DNA from: Coix lacryma-jobi var. lacryma-jobi
Lineage: Eukaryota > Streptophyta > Magnoliopsida > Poales > Poaceae
Assembly: GCA_009763385.1 (NCBI GenBank)
Contig: CM019823.1
Span: 95,305,104 to 95,369,103 of the forward strand
DNA length: 64,000 nt
Direction: 5' to 3'
Shown piece by piece: positions 19,986 through 29,478 of the stretch. Position 1 is the first letter of the stretch; each line of letters begins with the position of its first letter. The notes under the pieces were generated by a model. It did not search any database. It saw only the letters and a list, made by a program, of their open reading frames with translations, and was not told the origin of the DNA. The position numbers and the translations under genes are program-made.

Positions 19986-20769
19986 ACGAGCAGAGAGGGC
20001 GATTTCAGTCGCCTCCTCTCCAAATCTCACCAAATTCGATCCAAATCAAAATCCCACGTTCCCAAACTTGGAGAAGATGATCACGGGGTAGTTAGGAGAC
20101 TATCCCCAAGAAATCATCCGCTCAAATCGATTTAATCACCAGGAAATCGAAAGGGGAAGATCAAGAACGAAAAAACACCATGAAAACGAAATCAACCTGA
20201 TCTACTTGTTCATGAGAAGTTTGATGAATTCCTTAGGTGGAAATAATCTCCTTTCAAAAACGAACAAGTTGATTCAAACGGATTTCGCAAAGACGCAGTA
20301 GGGAGATAGATCGAGTGACGGGAAAATCGCGGAGAAAGGAAGAACGCGAAGAACACGAACAAAACGTGAATCAACACATCGATCTGCAACCGTGTGGCTA
20401 CCACACGCTACAACAGTGAGGTTACGGCCTCACTTCCTCAAAATCTCCAGTACACAGAGGTATGGTTCTCTACGGATCTCAGCTAGCTATAGCAGGGGAT
20501 TGGGAGAGCAGGAAACCCTAAGAAGCAAAGAGCAAATGACTAAGATAGATGGGGAGGTGGGTGTCTCCCCCTACTTATCCTAATTCTAACTATTCCTAAT
20601 TCCCAATCTACCCCTAACTACTTACAGAGCGAACCAGTTATTCTGGACCAACTCGATGGTAGGTGGATCCGACGGCCACGCTCGCACAACTCGTAGCATT
20701 GCCTCGACGCAACCTCCCGATTGCCGCCACGTGCCGCCACCGCTCTGCGTCCTTTTCCTGGACGTCGCA

Positions 20770-21005
20770 CCCACGGTTTTGAGCCCCAAACCGGAAAACC
20801 AGCCTTCATGACCAACCCCCGGTTTTGAGGCCCAAACTGGGAAACCAGCCCACCAACGCCTGAGTTTTGTGGCCCAAACTCAGCAAACCCGCAGCTCCCA
20901 GGTTTTGAGGCCCAAACCTGGAAACCGTCCTCAGCCCGACTTTTGTGGCCAAACTCGGAAACCATCCGCGCCCAGGTTTTGAGGCCCAAACCTGGAAACC
21001 GTCCA
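20770..21005 (-). repeat. Tandem hairpin array in solo Sirevirus LTR
   Basis: Six units. It has a stem type not found in element A, CTGAGTTT/AAACTCAG (about 20860-20885), beside CCAGGTTT/AAACCTGG (20898-20921 and 20972-20995). Two units are worn (CGACTTT against AAACTCG near 20937; CCGGTTT against AAACTGG near 20818). Confidence 0.85.
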
Positions 21006-22739
21006 CTCGATGGTTTTTCTCTGGCTCTACCACCAAACCAATGCTGTAGAGGGGATGCACCGCCCGTGCACCCCGTCCACCGACACGTGTCCCTAGGTCC
21101 TCGACCCGAGCAACACCATGTCCCGCAGGTCTTCACTCGTCGCTGTCCCAGGCTGCCAGCCACCACAGCTGATCCTCATGCCACCGGTCTCTCAGTCCAA
21201 GCCTCACGTCCGCCCTTCACCGCTCCCGGTCCGTTGGCACGGCACGTCTCTACTTGACCTTCACCTTGCCCTCGATCACTGTCTCTGTGCTCGACACCTG
21301 CACAACACAAGCCAAAGAACATGCTATAACACCCCAGGTGTTCGCCGTCAGTTGAGCAGTCAGTTCAACACAAATATGGTATGTCGAGTGACAATGAAGA
21401 AAATCATTTGAATTCAACCAAGTGTCCCAATTATGCCCAGTGAACTATATATGAACTCACGACCAAAAGTTATGATAGTCCCGTGTGGAGCAGATGGCCA
21501 GAAAATATTCCGACCGACGAGAAACCCTAAATCGGATCCTACCGGGTGACTACTTTGACCGGCGTTGAACGGTATTTCCAGATGTTCGCATGTCAGTGCG
21601 CCTTAAACGAAAGTTGTAGTACAGATCGAGAAGAACAAATTTCGTTTTATGGCCGAGACCTGGATCGGTGCTGAAAATAGTGAAAACGAGCTCGCAAGAT
21701 GGAGCACAGTGCAATTTTCAGGTTCCGGAAATTGGTTAAGTCAGTAGTGCAAAATTTGAATTTCGGTCACCGCGAAGCTGCCGTCGACGATCGTTACCGG
21801 GCAAACCGTTGGGAATTTGACTGAGTGCCTTTAACAAAAGTCGGAGTATTCGGCGAGACGACGACAACAAAATTGGTTTCGTCGAAATCGGAGTCTGTTT
21901 GAGCAGTGTTCGTAATTTTGGAGTTTGACCGAAAGTTTCCGGAAACTTGCCATTTTGGGAAAGAAATTTTGGGAAAATTTCATGGGCCTTTTTCCCGAGG
22001 CCGCGCCTCCTCCTGGCGCGCCCCTCTCTTTTCCCCCGACAAAAGGCCGGCGCTCTTCCTCTCCTTCCTCGGTCTTCTTTTCTCTCTCGCTCTCCTTCTC
22101 CAACCAGCCATGGCAGCAGGCAGAGCTCCCTTCTATGGCCGCCTCCTTCCTGCCACTTCTCTCCTCGCTGGTTTGAGCAGGGCTGCAGCAGCGCCTTCCC
22201 TTCCAGGCACCTCCTCCTCCAGGCCGGTTTCCCCCTCTCCCTCCCTCTTTTTCTGTTCGTAGAATCCAGTGAGGGCAGCAACCATGGCCGCCCTCCAAGA
22301 GCAAGCGCAGGGCAGCAGTTTTTCTGCCCCTCCTCCTCTCCTTCCATGGTGGATCCGCGGTGAGCTCCTCTCTTCTACCCATGAGCAGCAGCAGCTGGAG
22401 CCCAAACCCTAGCCATGGCCGACCAGCAGGCGAGTAGCAGCTCCAAACCCTAGCAGCAGGCAGCGGCCTCCGCGACAAGTAGTCCCTCCGAAGGTCGACC
22501 TCCTCCTTTTCCCCCTCTCCGTTATTTGTCTTTTTAAGCAGATGATATATGAATGTGGGTGTGGATGATTGTGTAAATTATGTACTCATGTTCATGGTGG
22601 TTGAGAATGTTCAAATAAATTTTATGTGTGCTCAAGTGGTAGTCAAGCAGTTGATGAATTGAAATATTGATGTGCTGAATGGCTGCAGGAGTAGATTCTG
22701 TTGGTGTGATAATTTCGTAAATTAAATCTTGTTTGCTGT

Positions 22740-24690
22740 AGGTTTGGTCAATACAAAAGTTGTAGAGAATTGCATGATCTAGCTGCTGTTAAAATTTCGC
22801 GATTTTTGGCTTAGTAGTTTAGGAGTTACGGCTGTTTAAAGTTAGGTTCAGAAATAGTCGCTCTCTGAAATTCCTAGAGCAGATTCTGTAAAGGTGTATG
22901 TTTGACCCTTGTAATTTATGAATCATGTTATGGTGATTAAAGATGAAAGGTAGATAATTTCATAAGCTTTCCAAAATGTCTTGTTGCATGTTTGTTGGAG
23001 TTATGTAGCTCTAGTTATGATTTAATTACTCAGCAGTTGAGTGTATGTCTAGCTATGCTGAATGGCTGCTGAAGCAGTCCCTGTTGTGATAATGCTTTCG
23101 TGATATAAACCATGTTTTATGTAGATGGGTATAATATAAAAGTTGTAGATAACTTACATATCTAGCTTGTGTTAAATTTCCATGATTTTTGGTAAAATGG
23201 ATTAGGAGTTATGGCTGTGCAAAGTTCAGTTTCAGAAATAGGTGTTCTCTGAAATCTCTGGACCAGATTTGAGAAATGCATTAATTTGACCATGTTAGCT
23301 TGAGATTCATGTAGATATGTTTAAAGATGATTGGTAGGCAATTTTATAAGCTTTCTAGATTATCTTGTTTCATATCTTTTGGATGAGTATAGCTTCAGTT
23401 ATGGTCCAAGTAACCAGCTGTTGTTGCATTCTAGATTAATATGTCAATATGCTAATGGACTGCATGTGTGTAAAAACGGAAGAGATGGTTCCCTGGGTTT
23501 ACTAATATGTTGTAGTAACCAGTGTATGTCTAATATTGTCATGTGTTCATATAAAATATGAAGATTCCTATTTATCTTGCTCTCACCTAGTTAATTAGAA
23601 ATAGAAACTGGCTTAACACATAGTTAGCAAACTATTGTTTGCATGCATGTAACTTTCCAACCTTTGCTCACATATTAATGTTAGGATCCATCTCTGAAAG
23701 TTGGAGCCATGATTCATGTGTGCATGACACCACCTAAACATATACCTAGGCTATACATATACAAAGCAAAGGATAAACAGTGTTAATATTATCATCCATG
23801 TGCAGTCTCTGTGGTGTGCATGGTTTCACTAAATTAATGATGTTTGCTGTAAAAGTGTCCTATATCAAAGTTGTAGATAACATCTTAATCTATCTTGCAC
23901 CAAATTGCATGGCCATAGGCTTAATAGTTTAAGAGATATGGTTATTGTAAGATTGCTGTCGAGTTTTTCCTACATTCTGTCCAGATCTGAATGTTTGGAT
24001 TGTTTCACCTAGTTAACTTGTGATTCATGCTTAGGTGCTTATAAAAGAGTTGTAGTTCTTTTCATAAGCTTTCTAAATTGTCTTGGCTCATGTTCACTGG
24101 ATATATATAACTTGAGTTATAGCTGTTTTAGTACAGATGGCTAAATCTGTCCAAGTCTGGACAGAGATGCCTATTTATGTTAATTAGACCTTGTTAACTT
24201 ATGAATCATCTTAATATGATTATATATGATTTGTAGATAACTTAATAACATTTCTAAAAAGTCTAGGGGCAAGTTCCCAGGTATTATAGATCTTTAGTTA
24301 TGATTGTCTTAAGTTACTGTTGTGATGTGTGGCTAGTTCTACCCAAGTGTGGACAGTGCTGCACTAATCATATTGTTTGACCTTGTTAATGATTTATTCA
24401 CCTTGAGCTAACAATAATAAAGATTTAGATAATCTTGTAAGTTTTCTAGAATGTCTAATTGCATGCTCATGTGATGTTTGTATGGTGAGTTATGCTTCTC
24501 TGAATCTCTGTCTGTCCTGCTGTCCAACAGCTGGACAGAGCTGTATAGTTATCTGTTTTAGAGTTAGATAAACTTTGAATTAGCTCTTGTGGTAAATAAC
24601 AAAGTTGTAGACAATTTCGTTAGCTTTCGATAAAGTCTTAGTTTGCCCTGTTTGGATATTTGTAGCTTGAGTTATGTTTAAATTAGTGGA
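22740..24690 (+). repeat. Degenerate internal repeats in the 5.3-kb LTR
   Basis: Diverged modules containing AAAGTTGTAGATAAC, TAGGAGTTATGGCTG, TTCATGATTTTTGG-like, GATTCATG and TTCATAAGCTTTCTA words recur near 22750, 22960, 23130, 23325, 23870, 24030, 24220 and 24600. Two halves (GTTGTAG... and ...ATAAGCTTTC) alternate about every 200-370 bases. They explain much of the unusual length of the LTR. Confidence 0.6.
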
Positions 24691-26150
24691 CTGCTGTCTG
24701 CTGTCCAGATTTGTAATGTGCTTTGGTACGAAGTAATTAAGTTAAGTTATCCCGATTGCTTATATAAAACTATGATGGATGCTTGTTATTAGTTCTTGTG
24801 CTCAGTGCTTGCTAGTAGTTACTTGTGCTATGTGATCAATGTATTACTTCATGAGCATTCATACATATGCATTGTGCATCGCATATCTAGGTTCGCTAGA
24901 TGGAAGAACGTCAAGTGACGGACGTGATGATGAGACTCAACACGAAGATGGTGTTGGGTGGCCATCCCGAAGAAGGTGTTGGCGAACTCCGCAAGTTCCT
25001 GGAGCAGCGATGATCCCGAAGCGGTGCCATCTAACACTAGCTTAAGTGTTGTTTCCCAGGCAAGCCCCGGAGCATTCTAAGTCTCCTACCAATCTTTTAT
25101 AAATGCAATCAAGTCAATATAATGATTGTTGCATTAAGTCATAGGAGTTGAATGATACCGTTGATGCATTACTTACTTATCTTTGTCCACCTGCAATTAT
25201 TATCTTGATATCCCTGTTAGGTCTAGGCTCGATTATATGCTTAGCCCTGCTTAGACCGGTAAAAGTCGGGTGATTTCCTGTCTCCCGCATATAGGTGGAT
25301 ACTGATCATGACTAGCCTGGTGCTATCATGGAGATAACCATGTGATAATTAATTTGAGACCGGGCGGGATGTAGGAGCAGCAGGACATGGGTTCTGTGTG
25401 CTAGTAGTCTCCCGTCTGTGTCGATTAGGACCCGACGAAGGCACACCTCAGTCATTTTGAACGCGTCAATCACTTAACGGAGCAGGTGCGGGTACCTCCC
25501 GTGAAGCTGAGTAAGGTGTTTCGAGCCGGTGATGGAGACGTTGACGCCTAACACCCAGGGCCTTACATGTACCGTGGGCAACTATTCTGATCGACCTGGC
25601 ATGGTCCGAGGGCAGGCAGGGCCTGATCGACCTGACATGACCGTGGGCAGTTAATAGCTTGAGCGACCTGGCATTGAGATAACCCTCGGTGTAGAAGGGT
25701 CCATGGCCGTCCCGCGATTTGGGTTCTCGAACCTCCTGAATTGGTTGTCAACGGCCACCTAGCAGGGTGTGACGGGCGAGTGTGCGACATTTTATCCCCA
25801 GCTGGTAGGAATCGATTATAATCGCCATCGCTCCTGGTTAGTGAGTAACTTGACTGAGCATGTGTTACCGTAGTAACTTATGGAACTAAAGATGGTTATG
25901 GTACTGAATCTGAAAGGCTATTGATGAAATAGTCACTCTTGCTTGAGTAATTAGCCAAGTGATTGCTCTAGATCAGGTGCAAATCTAGTAATCAGGTTAA
26001 TTACATAAAATTGACTGCTAATACTCTAATGATGATTATTTAATAATGATAATGCTTTTATGCAAAAGGTAAGTATAGCCAACCCCAGATATAGCCTTGC
26101 ATACTCCTTGGTGTCACTTTATTTCTGGTTTATGACGGGTAAGTCTAGCT

Positions 26151-26193
26151 GAGTACATTCGAGTACTCAGGGTTTATCCCACCTTGTTGCAGG
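26151..26193 (+). promoter_or_regulatory. GAGTAC hairpin and TTGTTGCAG motif (solo LTR)
   Basis: GAGTAC (26151-26156) pairs with GTACTC (26163-26168), followed by AGGGTTTATCC and TTGTTGCAG|GTGA. It is about 440 bases from the LTR 3' end. Same block in G1 (39835, 49691) and G2 (58101). Function unknown; the last part looks like a 3' splice site. Confidence 0.55.
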
Positions 26194-26665
26194 TGAAGGT
26201 TAGGCCTGTCGAAAGGTGATGGCCAGTGCCGGTGGGCTCGGCAGTTCCATACTTCTTCTCTTATGCTGTTGTTGGAGGATGTCACTCAAGCTAGCAAAGT
26301 ATTTCAACCTATGTTATGATATTCATTTCAAAGCTATGTTGTTTCTTCTAAATGAAATGGAACTCAACTTGTATTATTATTTGTGAACTCTATTGTAATA
26401 TTATTTTCGCTGCAAGCTCCGTGGACATGATTTGTATTTGCTTGACCATGCGATCTTGGCTGAATGTTGAAATGTTTGAAATCCTTCGAGATTTCCGGAC
26501 TACCGGGTTTATATGGGCTCAAGTGTGCTAATTCAGCTGCTTCGGCGGAGGTTTTCGCACTTGTGCTCTTATAAATTGGTCGGTTCTGTTACACATGCGC
26601 ATTATCCCAGTTGACAATCACTCATCACTCAGAGACTCGGCATACACCCATGTATCCGCACGTGA

Positions 26666-26942
26666 TAATATCGATACAGCTGCTGGAGGATCGTTCTTGT
26701 CACTCACTATCAAAGAGGCCACTGCTCTCGTTGAGAAGATAGCTTCCAACCAAGGATGGAATGAAGAACACACTCAACCGAAGAAGAGAGGAGGAATGCA
26801 TCAACTCAAGGAAGTAGACATGTTGTCTGCTCAGATAGACCTACTGATAAAGAAGCTCGACGAACGACACCAAGAGAAGAAGGAAGTCATGCACATCCAC
26901 GATTCTCGCATGACTTGTGAAGAGTGTGGAGGCACTGGCCAC
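26666..26942 (+). pseudogene. gag: Athila-type gag, middle part
   Basis: Frame continues from 19218 as NIDTAAGGSFLSLTIKEA, a known Athila-type gag block, and runs 92 codons through a Lys/Glu-rich helical stretch to CEECGGTGH. It stops inside the zinc knuckle, where the solo Athila LTR 26943-28486 is inserted. Rejoining across the LTR keeps the frame and supplies the last Cys of the knuckle. Confidence 0.85.
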
Positions 26943-28486
26943 TGTTGACGCTCACTAATGCTCATAATTAACCATCAACTATTGCATGAAATGACACTAA
27001 ATGAATTACAAAGCATAGTTGTAGGGTTTCAAACTAATAAGTTCCATGAGTTTTGGTGCTCTCACTTGTTTTGTAGGACATTGATATTTTACCATATTAA
27101 AGTATCTCAAGTGATGAATTGGAGTGCACCATTGCGAAGGGCTCGTCGAGACGATCGAAACAGACATATCATTTGCTATATTCGGAGTCCCAGATGAAAA
27201 GATATTAATTTCGCATCAAAATATGCAAAAGAAGGATCTAGAAGACACCAGAAGGCACCACGAGGCGGGCCACCACGTGGGCCCACTGGGCCAGACCGAC
27301 CGGTCCCACATGGAGACCGACCGGTCGGCCATGGAGCCCGTTTCGCCTCCGCCTTCTGGAACCTTCTTCCACCGCCTCCTAGGATGCATCTCAACCGTCC
27401 CCGAAGTCGGTTTGATCTAACGGTGGGCGATAAACGTGACGCGGATCGATGACATGGCGATTCCTTGCCCCCTACTCCACCTCGGGCTATATAAGCAACC
27501 CCAGACCCCCCTCTCCAGGCATCTCCCTCTTCATTATTCATCTCCACATCAGAAACTAGGGTTCCAATGTAGAAGTAGAGGTCCCTCTAGATGAATCTCT
27601 TCTAGTTCATCTAGATTTAGATCTAGTTCGTCTAGTTCTAGTTCTAGTTGTCTAGTTCATCTAGTTGTAATTAGAGATCCAATTAGAAAGAGGAGAAGGA
27701 GAGATTAGAGAGGAGCTACGCTCTAATTCCAGAGGAGTCTTTAGAGATTTGGTATGCTTTTGTATCTTTTCTTATAAGACTTGTGCTTTAATATATTTAT
27801 CTTCTCTAATTACTTTATGCTTTATTATATGATTAGTATAGTTGTTATATCTTGGCATGGGATCTTTGTTCGTATTGAGTGCTCTAGTTATCCTAGGTAA
27901 TTAGAGTAGTAATCGATAGATTAGACATGGTGTTTAGTCTATAGGTTACCTGAGGTTGCGCTCAATCCCACGGAATAGTTGTGGTAGCCCCAGGGGTGAC
28001 AGCTCTGTTAGGCCTTTGTAGTCCACCACGTTCGGATTGATGTTTTCGTAGAGCTTTTGGCAGCCTTCTCCCAACTACCTTTTTCCCAGTCTTCTTCGAG
28101 AGTTGGAAAGGACCTGCTGCTCCAAAGTGCCAATGTTTATGACTGCTATATCTTTTCATCTTTATTTCCTTAGAACCCAAGTAATAGAGAAGTATATAGG
28201 AACCTTGTTGTCCCCCGTTGTCCTCCCACTATAGTTATCAATACAGTTATCATTGAATATCTTTTATGTGCTTTCATTCATATCATATATCATTCACTCC
28301 TGCTTTAGTCTATTTAGTACTCTTAGTTAGTAGATGCATCATAGTGAATTATTAGATTCTTGACCCTTGCTTCCCTATGGTAAAATATAAATAACAATCC
28401 TGGAATACTCCCGGTAAAATGCTACAATGGTGTTCTGTGCGCTTGCGGAATCTTTCATATTCTATTTGCACTAACAAATGTCAACA
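26943..28486 (+). mobile_element. Solo Athila-type LTR
   Basis: 1544 bases, ends TGTTGAC and GTCAACA, flanked by the perfect duplication GCCAC (26938-26942 and 28487-28491). Related to, but clearly diverged from and shorter than, the element B LTR. No primer site follows; gag coding resumes directly, so it is a solo LTR. TATA box at 27487-27495. Confidence 0.92.
27487..27495 (+). promoter_or_regulatory. TATA box, solo Athila LTR
   Basis: CTATATAAG followed by CAGACCCCCCTC, matching the LTR at 16254-18265. Confidence 0.6.
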
Positions 28487-28491
28487 GCCAC

Positions 28492-28640
28492 TCAGGAAGC
28501 AACTGTTCTAAAGTCCAAGAGGATGTGAACTACATCAACAATAACAACAACAACAACAACAACTATCGTCCTCAACAGAATCAAGGATGGAATCCGCAAC
28601 AGAGGCTCAACTACCAAGGTAATCACTCAGGTGTAGACAA
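28492..28640 (+). pseudogene. gag: Athila-type gag, C-terminal fragment
   Basis: Gag frame resumes with SGSNC, completing a CX2CX4HX4C zinc knuckle begun before the solo LTR. It then runs through an (AAC)n-coded Asn tract (about 28530-28562) and a Gln/Asn-rich NYRPQQNQGWNPQQ stretch. Near 28640 the sequence changes to minus-strand Sirevirus 3' noncoding DNA, so the rest of gag and all of pol are missing. Confidence 0.75.
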
Positions 28641-29478
28641 AAAGGAGTTTCACCATCAAAATAGCACTGAACATGTATAGACAGGAAGTCAAACAAGTGC
28701 TAAACATGTATACAAGGTGAACTACCCCTAGCACAGTTCAATCATCATGCTATAGAATGAAACATAGACTTGTGTTTTCAGATTTTATCGGAGAATATGC
28801 AGCGGTTATCACACAAGTTCAATTTCAGCATGTGATTGCGAGAGGTTGAAAGCTTGTCATTGCCTAACATTTAAACCAAGCTAAGCCTATGCATTATGCA
28901 ATCAGAAGCTTGAAGCATCGGTTTCGGTCTTACACTACACGACTCAAGTTTAACTCAAAGTGCTATGAGAAACAGTCTCGATACCGTGATGTGCTGACGA
29001 AGCAATACCATCTCAATCTTTTCAATTCACTAATACTTGGTTCATTATAAGCAGAATATGAACAGTCCAAGCAAGTGAAAGACTCAAAACTAGAGACATA
29101 GCAACCTAGCATATATGTATAGCATAAGTAACCTCAACACATTCTACACATGCTAGTTGCCAATCTCAATGGTGAACATGTATCAAGTTTTAAGTTCATT
29201 TAGCATGTTCATCATTCTGAAAGATAGCTTAGCTCACAACATGTATCGGTGATCAAAGAGAGCCTAAGCTACAGGCATCATCATATATCATCGAAGCATA
29301 CACTAATCAGAGCATAAATTTATTCTAAGGAATATAGACATGAAGCTCAAAAATGCAAGATGTATACATGTTGAAATGCATGCAGAAAACAGAATCGGAG
29401 TAAAACAAAACTAAACAGACTCAAGACCCGAAACAAAAAGGTCAGTCTAAGATACATTAAACAAAATGCTTCCCCCAT
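28641..29478 (-). other. Element C 3' noncoding remnant (Sirevirus)
   Basis: Closely similar to 6890-7720 of element A and 35262-36054 of element D (TTCACCATCAAAATAGCACT, CATGTATACAAGGTGAACTA and other shared blocks). The 3' LTR and the purine tracts that should precede it are missing, so the element was truncated at the junction with the Athila gag. No ORF. Confidence 0.8.

Larger units (their letters stand above)
21325..26593 (+). mobile_element. Solo LTR of a Tekay/Del-type gypsy element, 5.27 kb
   Basis: Begins TATAACACCCCAGGTG and ends CTGTTACA, flanked by the perfect duplication CATGC (21320-21324 and 26594-26598). It interrupts the Sirevirus LTR inside AACATGCGCATC. The start matches the LTR start of chromovirus G1 (TATAACACCTCAGGTG). 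It shares with the G1 and G2 LTRs the GAGTAC hairpin and TTGTTGCAG motif near its 3' end. The early part is CT-rich (21990-22520). No gag or pol, so it is solo. Long ORFs on either strand at 21740-22480 are composition artefacts. Confidence 0.92.
19219..26660 (-). mobile_element. Solo Sirevirus LTR, interrupted by a Tekay-type solo LTR
   Basis: The LTR runs from TGAAGGACCGAG at 19219 to CATGTATCCGCA at 26660, flanked by the perfect 5-bp duplication CGTGA (19214-19218 and 26661-26665). No internal Sirevirus sequence is present, so it is a solo LTR left by LTR-LTR recombination. About 2.17 kb is its own sequence (19219-21324 and 26599-26660); the rest is the nested LTR 21325-26593. Palindromes here are of the CGGACTGTCCG kind, unlike element A. 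Confidence 0.93.
16254..28640 (+). mobile_element. Element B: Athila-type Ty3/gypsy, 5' part only, with nested insertions
   Basis: Contains 5' LTR 16254-18265, an Asp-tRNA-type primer site, a leader and a gag that runs 18542-19218, 26666-26942 and 28492 to about 28640, interrupted by two solo LTRs. The element stops abruptly near 28640, where Sirevirus 3' noncoding sequence begins. No pol or 3' LTR is left. Left flank bases CCTGG (16249-16253) would be the target duplication; the partner copy is missing. Confidence 0.85.

Noticed and set aside
21736..22478. 200-residue ORFs on the minus strand, with plus-strand ORFs opposite them
   Set aside because: CT/GA-rich low-complexity part of the 5.3-kb solo LTR; open in several frames on both strands, so compositional.
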